37,789 bases of DNA. Origin: Bacillota bacterium. Its GTDB lineage: Bacteria > Bacillota > Clostridia > Oscillospirales > Acutalibacteraceae. The position numbers were made by a program, and so were the translations under genes. Of this stretch, positions 1 through 6,584 are shown one piece after another. Below the pieces are notes generated by a model. That model was not told the origin of the DNA and made no database searches. It worked only from the letters and a program-made list of their open reading frames with translations. The DNA lies in NCBI GenBank assembly GCA_021771115.1, contig JAETPP010000009.1, forward strand, positions 1 to 37,789, written 5' to 3'. Each line of letters starts with the position of its first letter. The first letter of the stretch is position 1.

Positions 1-56
1 CGGTTCGGTCGGGTCAGAACGGTCTCCACTGGAGACCTTCCCCTCCACCGGAGACC
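1..56. repeat. Class A repeat fragment at the left edge
   Basis: The first ~56 bases are the reverse complement of part of the repeat at 4365-4632: the paired 'ggtctcc...ggagacc' and 'ggtcgggtcagaacgg' blocks match in inverted orientation. The copy is cut by the window edge. No coding signal is seen here. Confidence 0.6.
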
Positions 57-77
57 AGCGCCCCTGATGGTTCCCGG

Positions 78-98
78 AAGCTGCGAAGCAGCTTTTTT
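78..98 (+). terminator. Rho-independent terminator
   Basis: A 7-bp stem (AAGCTGC / GCAGCTT) with a GAA loop is followed directly by a run of T. It probably ends a gene to the left of the window. Confidence 0.65.
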
Positions 99-150
99 AC
101 ACTCTTCCTCCTTCCGCTTCTTACAGTTAGAGGGTTTATCGACAGTCTGA

Positions 151-180
151 AGCGCCGGTGATTTTTCACCGGCGCTTTTT
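151..180 (+). terminator. Strong rho-independent terminator
   Basis: A perfect 11-bp stem (AGCGCCGGTGA / TCACCGGCGCT) with a four-base loop and a five-T tail. It is the second terminator in tandem after the one at 78-98, so upstream transcription is probably stopped before the RpiR gene. Confidence 0.85.
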
Positions 181-207
181 CCGTAGAGCGGGGAATAGGT
201 TGGTGCA

Positions 208-742
208 ATGAGGAATTAGGAATGAGCAATTAGCAATGAGTAATTAAGGCGGCCTTGCTGCCGCAAGGCAATAAAAAATGCTAAATTATTGTTTAGCGCA
301 CTAATCACCCCTACCACTGTCATCCTGAGGAACGCAGTGACGAAGGATCTCGACTAGCAGTAACCGGCGCATTCAGAGAAATTTGTAGCCGCTGGCGGAG
401 AGATAGCCGAGATTCTTCACCGCTGTCTCACCTGTCGGCTCGGTCGGTTCGCACCAGCGTTCCACCGGAACGCGCTCACCGGTTCAGAATGACAATGAGA
501 GGAAAAGACTGGTTCCGCTGCCGGTCGGGCCGCAAGCTTACAAATGCCGTCCACTGCCTTCACGAGTGGCTGCGGCGCCTCGCCGTTAAATTCCAATTTA
601 TCGCACTAACCGCCTCTATCCACTGTCATCCTGAGGAAAAAAGGCGCTTTGCACCTTCTTGACGAAGGATCTCGACCCGTACAAACCAGCGCAAAAGCCC
701 TTGCCCTAATTGCTAATTGCTCATTGCCAATTCCCCATTGTC
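208..742. repeat. Composite dispersed repeat, class B copy 1
   Basis: This ~535-bp non-coding stretch has AT-rich inverted flanks (208-246 'aggaatgagcaattagcaat' type; its inverse at 703-742). The core carries 'CTGTCATCCTGAGG..GAAGGATCTCGA' blocks at about 315 and 625. Its central part (about 278-598) is clearly homologous to 16392-16681, including 'accggcgcat', 'gaatgacaatgagagg' and 'cttcacgagtggc' in the same order. Copy 1 has an extra ~50 bp near 425-480 containing 'gtcggctcggtcggtt', which resembles class A repeat sequence, suggesting nesting. No gene is supported in it. Confidence 0.75.
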
Positions 743-802
743 CTTCTCCAGCATCCAGAATCCAGCATCCAGTATCTAAATTTTGACGCTCTCAAAAATA
801 AT

Positions 803-861
803 CCTGCAAAAATTCTTTTTATTTTTGGGAATATTCCGGTATTTCACTTGATTTTTGCAGG
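803..861. promoter_or_regulatory. Inverted-repeat operator candidate upstream of the RpiR gene
   Basis: A perfect 11-bp inverted repeat, CCTGCAAAAAT (803-813) and ATTTTTGCAGG (851-861), brackets a 10-bp perfect palindrome GGAATATTCC (828-837). The right arm overlaps the -35 box of the predicted promoter. This is where an autoregulatory RpiR dimer or tetramer could bind, but binding is inferred only. Confidence 0.5.
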
Positions 862-876
862 CGGAAGGCTTAAAAT
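848..876 (+). promoter_or_regulatory. Sigma-70 promoter of the RpiR-BaiN operon
   Basis: -35 TTGATT (848-853), 17-bp spacer, -10 TAAAAT (871-876). The start codon at 932 is preceded by AAAGGAGAGG. Confidence 0.6.
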
Positions 877-931
877 GAATTGAATATGCAAATCTGGGAA
901 ACCGCAAGGGTGAAAAGGAGAGGGTTATACC

Positions 932-1804
932 ATGAACAGCCAGCTTTCCGAGAGGATCCGGATGAAAAGCCCGGAGTTCTCAAAAGGGCAGAGGGCGATT
1001 GCCAGATATATTGAAGAGCACGCGGACAAGGTCGCTTTTATGACGGCTTCCCGGCTGGGAAAGACCGTGGGGGTCAGCGAATCCACCGTGGTGCGGTTTG
1101 CCACGGAGATCGGGTATTCGGGATATCCGGCTTTGCAGCAGGCCATGCAGGAAATGATCCGCAGTAAAATGACCAGCGTGCAGCGGCTGGAGATGACCTC
1201 TGCCAATATCGGCCCCACGGAGCTTTTGGACGCCGTGCTGGAGCAGGATATCGATATTCTGAAACGCACCAAGGAAAATATGGACCGGGAGGCTTTTTAC
1301 CGGGCGGCGGACGCCCTGACGAAGGCAAAGCGCGTCTACGTGCTGGGGGCGGGCAGCTCTTTGGCCCTGGCCACCTTCCTGGCCCATTACCTGCGCCTGG
1401 TGTTCGGCACAGTGCAGCTGGTGGAGGCCGTAAGCGAGGCCAGCATCCTGCAGCAGATCGTCCGGGTCGGAGAAGGGGACGCCATCATCGTCATCAGCTT
1501 TCCCCGGTATTCCAAAAAGGCGGTGAAGGCGCTGCAATACGCTTCCGATAAAGGGGCGGTCACGGTGGGCATTACAGACAGCCCCCTGTCCCCTCTGGCC
1601 CAGTATGCCACCCACCTGCTGCTGGCCCGCAGCGATATGGTCTCCTTTGTGGATTCGCTGGTGGGGCCCTTGAGCGTGATAAACGCCCTGATAGTCTCCG
1701 TTGCCATTCGGAAAAAGGACGAGGTGGCGGATACCCTGCGGCAGATCGAAAGCATTTGGGACGAGTACGGAGTTTACGAAAAGGTGGATGAGAAAAGCAG
1801 TTGA
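932..1804 (+). CDS. MurR/RpiR family transcriptional regulator
   Basis: 290 aa, the usual length for this family. Residues ~1-75 form the RpiR-type helix-turn-helix ('KGQRAIARYIEEH', 'VGVSESTVVRFATEIGYSGYP'). Residues ~125-260 form a SIS sugar-phosphate-binding domain ('VLGAGSSLALA', 'VISFPRYSKKAVKAL', 'ITDSPLSPLA'). Such proteins sense phosphosugars and regulate sugar or amino-sugar catabolism; the ligand here is unknown because no sugar-catabolic gene is adjacent. The start is an ATG with a strong AAGGAGAGG site. Its stop overlaps the TTG start of the flavoprotein gene (TTGA), so the two are probably translationally coupled. An inverted repeat in the promoter suggests autoregulation. Confidence 0.9.
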   Translation: MNSQLSERIRMKSPEFSKGQRAIARYIEEHADKVAFMTASRLGKTVGVSESTVVRFATEIGYSGYPALQQAMQEMIRSKMTSVQRLEMTSANIGPTELLDAVLEQDIDILKRTKENMDREAFYRAADALTKAKRVYVLGAGSSLALATFLAHYLRLVFGTVQLVEAVSEASILQQIVRVGEGDAIIVISFPRYSKKAVKALQYASDKGAVTVGITDSPLSPLAQYATHLLLARSDMVSFVDSLVGPLSVINALIVSVAIRKKDEVADTLRQIESIWDEYGVYEKVDEKSS

Positions 1805-3039
1805 GCGCGCAAAACGAGTATGATGTGATCGTTGTGGGCGGCGGACCCGCCGGACAGATGGCGGCCGGTACCGCGGCTGCCCGGGGCCGCCGGGTGGCTC
1901 TGCTGGAAAAGAACCGGCAGCTGGGAAGAAAGCTCAGGATCACCGGCAAGGGCCGGTGCAACGTGACAAACCATTGCTCCGTGGAGGAGGCCGTGGCCGC
2001 TTCTCCCAGAGGGGGAAAGTTCCTCTATGGCGCGTTTTCCGCCTTTCCTCCCGAAGCGGTGATGGATTTTTTTGAAGAGCTGGGCGTTCCGCTGAAAACC
2101 GAACGCGGCCGCCGGGTGTTCCCCGTGTCCGACAAGGCGGAGGATATCGCCGGGGCTTTGGAACGGTTTCTTTCCCAAACGGGCGTCCAGGTGATCCAGG
2201 AGCCCGTTTCCGCTGTGCTGGCGGAGCGGGGAGCCGTACAGGGCGTGGGCACGCCTGCCGGAGAATACCAGGCGGGCTCTGTGCTGCTGGCCTGCGGCGG
2301 GGCCTCTTACCCCGGCACAGGCTCCAATGGGGACGGCGCCCGCCTGGCGGCGGCCTTAGGCCATACGGTCAGCCCCCTTGTCCCTTCTCTGGTGCCCCTG
2401 GTGGAGCGGGGCGGGTACTGCTCCCGGCTGATGGGACTTTCTCTGCGCAACTGCGGGCTGAAGGTCACAGAGCGGGGAAAGAAAAAGCCGGTGTATGAGG
2501 ATTTCGGCGAGCTGCTTTTTACCCATTTCGGGCTTTCCGGCCCCACGGTTTTAAGCGCCTCCGCCCATATGCACCCGATGGAGCCGGGAAAATACACGGT
2601 ACACATCGACCTGAAGCCGGCCTTGGACCAGCAGAAGCTGGACGCCCGCCTGCTGCGGGATCTGGAAAAGAATAAAAACAAAATGTTTTTGAACTCCCTG
2701 GAAGAGCTGCTGCCCCAAAAGCTGATCCCCGTGGCGGTGGAGCGCTCCGGCATTCCGGGAGAGACCCGGTGCCATTCCGTCACAAAGGAGCAACGCCGGG
2801 CGCTCTGTGCGCTTTTGAAGGGCTTCACCGTGGAGATCGAAGGCTTTCGGCCCATCGGGGAGGCCATCGTCACCTCCGGCGGCGTGAGCCTTCGGGAGGT
2901 CGACCCCCGCACCATGGGTTCCAAGCTTGTGAAGGGCCTTTTCTTTGCCGGGGAGATCCTGGACTGCGACGCCTACACCGGAGGCTATAACCTGCAGATC
3001 GCCTTTTCCACCGGGCATTTAGCGGGAAGCTTTTTATAG
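1801..3039 (+). CDS. NAD(P)/FAD-dependent oxidoreductase, BaiN/HI0933 family
   Basis: 412 aa. The N-terminus has the FAD-binding Rossmann motif 'VVGGGPAGQMAA' followed by the family signature 'LGRKLRITGKGRCNVTN'. The C-terminus has 'TSGGVSLREVDPRTM' and 'GLFFAGEILDCDAYTGGYN', both typical of the HI0933/YhiN/BaiN flavoprotein family. Some members have been linked to bile-acid intermediate reduction, but for most the substrate is unknown, so no specific reaction is claimed. Translation starts at TTG, whose TGA overlap with the RpiR stop explains the weak start. In many clostridia this family is encoded directly upstream of cmk, plsC and ispH; here an islet of about 2.8 kb lies between. Confidence 0.88.
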   Translation: MSAQNEYDVIVVGGGPAGQMAAGTAAARGRRVALLEKNRQLGRKLRITGKGRCNVTNHCSVEEAVAASPRGGKFLYGAFSAFPPEAVMDFFEELGVPLKTERGRRVFPVSDKAEDIAGALERFLSQTGVQVIQEPVSAVLAERGAVQGVGTPAGEYQAGSVLLACGGASYPGTGSNGDGARLAAALGHTVSPLVPSLVPLVERGGYCSRLMGLSLRNCGLKVTERGKKKPVYEDFGELLFTHFGLSGPTVLSASAHMHPMEPGKYTVHIDLKPALDQQKLDARLLRDLEKNKNKMFLNSLEELLPQKLIPVAVERSGIPGETRCHSVTKEQRRALCALLKGFTVEIEGFRPIGEAIVTSGGVSLREVDPRTMGSKLVKGLFFAGEILDCDAYTGGYNLQIAFSTGHLAGSFL

Positions 3040-3043
3040 CCGT

Positions 3044-3319
3044 TCAGCAGGACGAAAGAAGCCCCTGCCGGGCAGAAGAAAAAGCGCAGGCGTTGTTGAT
3101 CCACAAAGCCAGATTCGCCACATCCTGACCCAGCCAGGAAATTTCATCATAAAGATCGGAAATAGCCTGCTTTACCGTCTCTTCGGAATAGCGCTCGGAA
3201 AGCTCTCCGCTGTCCTGGGCCTTTTCCAGACTTTCCAGTTTTATAAGGGCGGATTCAAAGAGAAGAACATTGGAGCGGAAGTCCTGCAGCAGCTCTGTAA
3301 GCCGTTTTTGGTTTTCCAT
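3044..3319 (-). CDS. Small helical protein of unknown function
   Basis: 91 aa, not recognised. It is rich in Leu, Glu and Ser and looks mainly alpha-helical ('LLQDFRSNVLLFESALIKLESLEKA', 'VKQAISDLYDEISWLGQDVANLALW'), with no signal peptide or membrane span. The start ATG at 3319 has a GAGGTG site eight bases upstream and a good promoter (3339-3367). It is divergent from the XRE gene at 3410 and shares the inverted-repeat control region, so the XRE protein may control it. The 3' end lies only four bases from the 3' end of the convergent flavoprotein gene. Confidence 0.7.
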   Translation of the reverse strand: MENQKRLTELLQDFRSNVLLFESALIKLESLEKAQDSGELSERYSEETVKQAISDLYDEISWLGQDVANLALWINNACAFSSARQGLLSSC

Positions 3320-3338
3320 GATTTATCACCTCGGATAC

Positions 3339-3367
3339 AATATACCACAGATTGGAGTGGAAGTCAA
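3339..3367 (-). promoter_or_regulatory. Sigma-70 promoter for the 91-aa gene
   Basis: Read on the minus strand: -35 TTGACT (3362-3367), 17-bp spacer, -10 TATATT (3339-3344). The -35 box lies inside the inverted repeat 3352-3375. Confidence 0.65.
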
Positions 3368-3375
3368 TACTCCAA
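3352..3375. promoter_or_regulatory. Operator-like inverted repeat between divergent genes
   Basis: A perfect 7-bp inverted repeat, TTGGAGT (3352-3358) and ACTCCAA (3369-3375), with a 10-bp spacer. It covers the -35 of the leftward gene and lies just upstream of a TATAAA box (3383-3388) for the rightward XRE gene. It is a natural candidate operator for that XRE protein. Confidence 0.5.
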
Positions 3376-3409
3376 AATAAAGTATAAAATTTTGTAAGGG
3401 AGCACCCAA

Positions 3410-3625
3410 ATGAAATATGAGAGGTTAAAAGAATTACGCTTGGAATCGAGACTAACGCAAACACAAATTGGGGCGGTTTTGGGAGTGGATCAGCGGACTT
3501 ACAGCAGCTATGAATTGGGGCTTCGTGGTTTGTCTACAGAAGTTTTGATTGCTCTTGCGGATTACTATGATGTGAGTATAGATTACATTGTAGGAAGAAC
3601 GGATAAGAAAACTTGGGAAAAATGA
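3410..3625 (+). CDS. XRE-family helix-turn-helix repressor
   Basis: 71 aa, essentially one HTH_3 domain: 'RLKELRLESRLTQTQIGAVLGVDQRTYSSYELG' then 'LIALADYYDVSIDYIVGRTD'. This is a minimal Cro/CI-like DNA-binding protein without a sensory domain. The start ATG follows a GGGAG site about ten bases upstream. Being divergent from the 91-aa gene with a shared operator-like repeat, it probably represses itself and that neighbour. It is followed by a long hairpin and repeat sequence. Confidence 0.88.
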   Translation: MKYERLKELRLESRLTQTQIGAVLGVDQRTYSSYELGLRGLSTEVLIALADYYDVSIDYIVGRTDKKTWEK

Positions 3626-3668
3626 GCGGTGAAAATTGACGGAGGTTTGTGCAAAGAAGAACCCCTCC

Positions 3669-3709
3669 GTCATAAGGAAGACAAATTGAAAATTTGTCTT
3701 CCTTATGAC
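3669..3709. terminator. Long perfect hairpin after the XRE gene
   Basis: A 19-bp perfect stem (3669-3687 and 3691-3709) with a GAA loop. There is no T tract directly after it, so termination is uncertain; it may instead be an arm of the adjacent class A repeat. Confidence 0.5.
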
Positions 3710-3915
3710 ACCTCCCCTTTCAGGGGAGGCAAGGGTTTAGTGCTTACCTTTGGCTCTCACGAAAGGCTTTTTTATCGTTAGGGCAGTAAGCTAAAGAGAT
3801 AGCAGCCATTCTTGGCTCCCCTGAAAGGGGAGCTGTCAGCCGATAGGCTGACTGAGGGGTTCCGTGCGGCAAGCGAGAAAGCAGTCACGGCTCTGCCGTG
3901 ACTGAGGGGTTACAC
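3705..3915. repeat. Class A palindromic repeat copy
   Basis: Contains 'CTCCCCTTTCAGGGGAG', its inverse 'CTCCCCTGAAAGGGGAG' near 3817-3833, 'GTCAGCCGATAGGCTGAC' (3836-3853), and a terminal 'GTCACGGCTCTGCCGTGAC' block (3885-3903) followed by TGAGGGGTT. The same blocks recur at 4365-4632 and 22625-23040. This fills the gap between the XRE and DUF559 genes, and no gene is supported in it. Confidence 0.75.
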
Positions 3916-3964
3916 CGAACCGCGAATCCCAATAAAAAATGAAATTGCGCAGGAGGACAAGGCC

Positions 3965-4342
3965 ATGCCGAAGAAAGACTATTCCTTTACCGGGTATCAG
4001 CCGCTGCTGGAAAAGAAGGCCCGGTCTCTGCGCAAGGCCATGACAGACCAGGAAAGGCGGCTTTGGTATTGCTTTCTCCGGGAGTATCCTGTAAAATTTT
4101 ACAGGCAGAGAGCGATAGATCGTTTTATTGTGGATTTCTATTGCAGTAAAGCGCGGCTGGTTATTGAGTTAGACGGAAGCCAGCACTATACAGCGGAAGG
4201 ACAGCAGTATGATTCACTGCGAACAGAGGTGTTGGAAAGATACGATCTGGAAGTGCTTCGTTTTTCCAATTTAGATATTTCGGATCGTTTTGAAGGGGTA
4301 TGTACTTTCATTGATCGAAGGGTAAAAGAAAGAATGAAATGA
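3965..4342 (+). CDS. DUF559 domain protein (Vsr-like endonuclease fold)
   Basis: 125 aa. The sequence matches the DUF559 family, which has the PD-(D/E)XK fold of very-short-patch-repair-type endonucleases: 'MTDQERRLWYCFLRE', 'FYRQRAIDRFIVDFYCSKARLVIELDGSQH' (candidate active-site Asp and Glu), then 'YDSLRTEVLERYDLEVLRFSN'. It is full length for this short family. The ATG has an AGGAGG site ten bases upstream. Repeat copies flank it closely on both sides. The family is scattered across genomes; no restriction-modification partner is visible, so its cellular role is unknown. Confidence 0.88.
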   Translation: MPKKDYSFTGYQPLLEKKARSLRKAMTDQERRLWYCFLREYPVKFYRQRAIDRFIVDFYCSKARLVIELDGSQHYTAEGQQYDSLRTEVLERYDLEVLRFSNLDISDRFEGVCTFIDRRVKERMK

Positions 4343-4364
4343 GCTTTTCCGGCAGCGGAAAGGT

Positions 4365-4632
4365 GATAAGACGCAAGTTTTATGCGGTTTTCAACCGAGC
4401 TTGAACCCTTCCACCATGCTGACGCATGGTCCCCCTCCCCTTTCAGGGGAGGCAAGAGTTTAGTGCTTACCCTTGGCTCCCCTGAAAGGGGTGAGCACGC
4501 CCCGGTGGGGGGAAGGTCTCCAGAGGAGACCGTTCTGACCCGACCGAAGCGACAGCTGAGACCGTTGACGCGAACCGACCGAGCCGACAGGCGAGAAAGC
4601 TGTCACGGCTCTGCCGTGACTGAGGGGTTGTA
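4365..4632. repeat. Class A palindromic repeat copy
   Basis: The left part (about 4374-4436, 'cttccaccatgctgacgcat') is homologous, in inverted orientation, to 22904-22960. It is followed by 'CTCCCCTTTCAGGGGAG', 'CCCCTGAAAGGGG', 'ggtctcc..ggagacc' and the terminal 'TGTCACGGCTCTGCCGTGAC' block. A 92-codon open frame across it (4382-4660) is an artefact of the repeat. This fills the DUF559-nucleotidyltransferase gap. Confidence 0.75.
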
Positions 4633-4722
4633 CTTCCTCATATTCAGGAAAGAAAAATAAGCTCTAAAAACTTAGAGCAAACGAAGAATCCCCCAGGCAA
4701 AAGACTGAAAAGGAGAAAGAAA

Positions 4723-5133
4723 ATGGCGGAAAACAGGTTGTTTCGGGAAGATATTCTGAGGCTTTTACAGGAGCTGGATTTTTTGGGAGAGGACTGCTGG
4801 CTGACCTCCGGGGCGGCGCTGGCGCTGTACGGGGTGAAGGAGAGCACCCGGGATATCGACCTGATCTGCACCACGGCCTTGGCGGACAAACTGGAAAAGA
4901 AAGGCGTTCCCTTTCGCCGGGACGGGCTGGACGGCACCCGGATCTTTGCGGTGAGCGGTCAAATAGAGGTGCTGGAAAACTGGCACACGGATGAGGTCGT
5001 AGAGCTCTGCGGAGTACGGGCCGCCAGCCTGCCCAGCATCCGCAGGCAGAAGGAGGCTCTGGGCAGGGAAAAGGATATTTCCGATATCCGGCTGATCGAT
5101 GGGTTTTTGGAAAGGGACCGGGCTCATGATTAA
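4723..5133 (+). CDS. Nucleotidyltransferase-fold protein
   Basis: 136 aa. Residues ~22-50 show the minimal nucleotidyltransferase signature: 'WLTSGAALALYGVKESTRDIDLI', the SG...DxD pattern shared by AbiEii-like and related orphan nucleotidyltransferases. The rest ('IRRQKEALGREKDISDIRLID') resembles the C-terminal helix of such proteins. No adjacent AbiEi-type antitoxin gene is present, so toxin function is not claimed. The ATG follows AAAGGAGAAAG. Its 3' end overlaps the GNAT start by 8 bp, suggesting co-expression. Confidence 0.75.
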   Translation: MAENRLFREDILRLLQELDFLGEDCWLTSGAALALYGVKESTRDIDLICTTALADKLEKKGVPFRRDGLDGTRIFAVSGQIEVLENWHTDEVVELCGVRAASLPSIRRQKEALGREKDISDIRLIDGFLERDRAHD

Positions 5134-5689
5134 ACTGGAAACAGAGCGGCTGATCCTGCGGGATCACATCCCGGAGGACCGGGAAGACTATATCCGGCTG
5201 AAAAGCGACCCGCAAACCATGTATTATTTGCAGGATATCCGGCTTCACTCCCGGCAGGAGGGGGAAAAGGATTTTGAAGAGGTTTTGGCGGACGCGGCTT
5301 CTCCGGAACGGCGCTTTGTATTTCTCCGGGCAGAGTTGAAGGAAACGGGAGAGCTGCTCGGCAGCGTGGGCTACACGGTGAAAAGCCGGACGCCCCTGGG
5401 AAAGCTGGTGGAGGCGGGGTACTTTTACCTTCCGGAATTCTGGGGGCGGGGATACGGCGCGGAGGCCTTTGCCCGGGTGCTGGAATTTGCCTTTTCGGAG
5501 GATAACGTATACCGGGTGACCACCGGCTGCCTGCGGGAAAACAAGGGTTCAGAAGGGATCATGCGGAAATGTGGTATGATATTGGAGGCGGAGCGCCCGA
5601 ATTGGGAATGGCACGATGGAGCCATGAAGACCCGTGTGGAATACCGGCTTCTGCGGGAGGAATTTCAGGGCAGAAAAGGCAGTGTGTAA
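5126..5689 (+). CDS. GNAT-family N-acetyltransferase (RimJ/RimL type)
   Basis: 187 aa. The N-terminus 'LETERLILRDHIPEDREDYIRLKSDP' is typical of Acetyltransf_3 proteins. The acetyl-CoA-binding region is 'GYFYLPEFWGRGYGAEAFARVLEFAF', followed by 'NKGSEGIMRKCGM'. It should transfer acetyl from acetyl-CoA to an amino group; the substrate is unknown. I place the start at 5126 because AAAGGGA lies at the right distance and the family N-terminus begins there; an upstream in-frame start at 5099 would add nine unlikely residues inside the previous gene. Confidence 0.88.
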   Translation: MIKLETERLILRDHIPEDREDYIRLKSDPQTMYYLQDIRLHSRQEGEKDFEEVLADAASPERRFVFLRAELKETGELLGSVGYTVKSRTPLGKLVEAGYFYLPEFWGRGYGAEAFARVLEFAFSEDNVYRVTTGCLRENKGSEGIMRKCGMILEAERPNWEWHDGAMKTRVEYRLLREEFQGRKGSV

Positions 5690-5715
5690 AAGTTCTGTAA
5701 GACAGAACTTTTTAA
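5689..5715 (+). terminator. Hairpin with short T tract after the GNAT gene
   Basis: A 9-bp stem (AAAGTTCTG / CAGAACTTT) with a five-base loop, overlapping the GNAT stop codon and followed by TT. The AT-rich stem makes it a weak-to-moderate terminator. Confidence 0.55.
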
Positions 5716-5730
5716 GTTATAGCGAATAAA

Positions 5731-5811
5731 AGGAGAGTTACCAATATGTTTTCAGTAGCATTAGGCGGTCCTTTCGGGGCAGCTCCGGACTACCGAGTGC
5801 TTTTTAGATAA
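5731..5811 (+). pseudogene. Decayed duplicate of the cmk translation-start region, or leader ORF
   Basis: The segment AAAGGAGAGTT..ATATGTTTTCAGTA and about 35 further bases closely match the true cmk start at 5821-5875. It has its own ribosome-binding site and encodes a 21-residue ORF (5746-5811), MFSVALGGPFGAAPDYRVLF plus one Arg, versus MFAVALDGPSGAGKSS for Cmk. The P-loop lysine and serine are lost and the frame ends at TAA. It could be a relic of a duplication or recombination event, or a short translated leader. Confidence 0.7.
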
Positions 5812-5838
5812 AACGGAGAAAAAGGAGAGTTGGTAAAT

Positions 5839-6501
5839 ATGTTTGCAGTAGCATTAGACGGCCCTTCCGGAGCGGGAAAGAGCTCCATTGCGAAGGCGGC
5901 GGCGAAGGAGCTGGGCTTTGTGTATGTGGATACCGGGGCCTTGTATCGCACCATTGGGCTGTATCTTCTGGAGCACGGCATCGACCCGAAGGACGGGGCG
6001 CGGGTAGAGCCTGTCCTTCCGGAAATTCATGTGGAGCTTCAGCACGATCCGGAGGGGCAGAAAATGTTCCTTTGCGGCAGAGAGGTCACGGGGCTCATCC
6101 GCACGCCGGAGGTTTCCATGGCGGCCTCCCATTGCTCCGCCCACCCGGCGGTGCGGGCGTTTCTTCTGGAGCTTCAGCGGGAGCTGGCCCAGAAAAGCAA
6201 TGTGCTGATGGACGGTCGGGATATCGGCACCGTGGTGCTGCCCGACGCGGGGCTGAAGGTGTTTCTCACCGCTTCCCCGGAGGAACGGGCCCGGCGCAGG
6301 GTAAAGCAGCTGCGGGAAAGCGGGCAGGAGGCGGAATATGAGGAAATACTCCGGGATATTCAGCAGCGGGACTATCAGGACACCCACCGGGAAGCCGCCC
6401 CCTTAAAGCAGGCGGAGGACGCGGTTTTCCTGGATACCACGGAGCTTTCCTTTGAAGAGGTCGTGAAGCAGCTTGTAAAGCTGGTACAGGAGCGGCAATA
6501 A
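5839..6501 (+). CDS. cmk: (d)CMP kinase
   Basis: 220 aa. It phosphorylates CMP and dCMP with ATP for pyrimidine nucleotide salvage and synthesis. The P-loop 'GPSGAGKSS' is at residues 8-16, followed by 'VDTGALYRTI' and the NMP-binding region 'DGRDIGTVVLPDAGLKVFLTAS' with 'RARRRVKQLRE' in the LID. Length is normal. I choose ATG 5839, nine bases after AAAGGAGAG, rather than an in-frame TTG at 5830. It begins the cmk-plsC-ispH/S1 cluster, a widely conserved clostridial gene order. A damaged copy of its first ~45 bases lies directly upstream. Confidence 0.95.
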   Translation: MFAVALDGPSGAGKSSIAKAAAKELGFVYVDTGALYRTIGLYLLEHGIDPKDGARVEPVLPEIHVELQHDPEGQKMFLCGREVTGLIRTPEVSMAASHCSAHPAVRAFLLELQRELAQKSNVLMDGRDIGTVVLPDAGLKVFLTASPEERARRRVKQLRESGQEAEYEEILRDIQQRDYQDTHREAAPLKQAEDAVFLDTTELSFEEVVKQLVKLVQERQ

Positions 6502-6584
6502 AGAGCGAAAATGACCGGAAAGGCCGCGATGGCTTTTGGGCTTTGAATAGATCACTATCGAGAAACGGGAGGGGTTTGCAGGCT

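Noticed and set aside
4382-4660. 92-codon plus-strand frame
   Set aside because: It is wholly within class A repeat sequence, and similar peptides arise from the other repeat copies.
4723-5689. Toxin-antitoxin pair from the nucleotidyltransferase and GNAT genes
   Set aside because: No AbiEi or MNT/HEPN partner signature, and the GNAT is a RimJ/RimL-type protein without the short toxin form or an RHH antitoxin gene.
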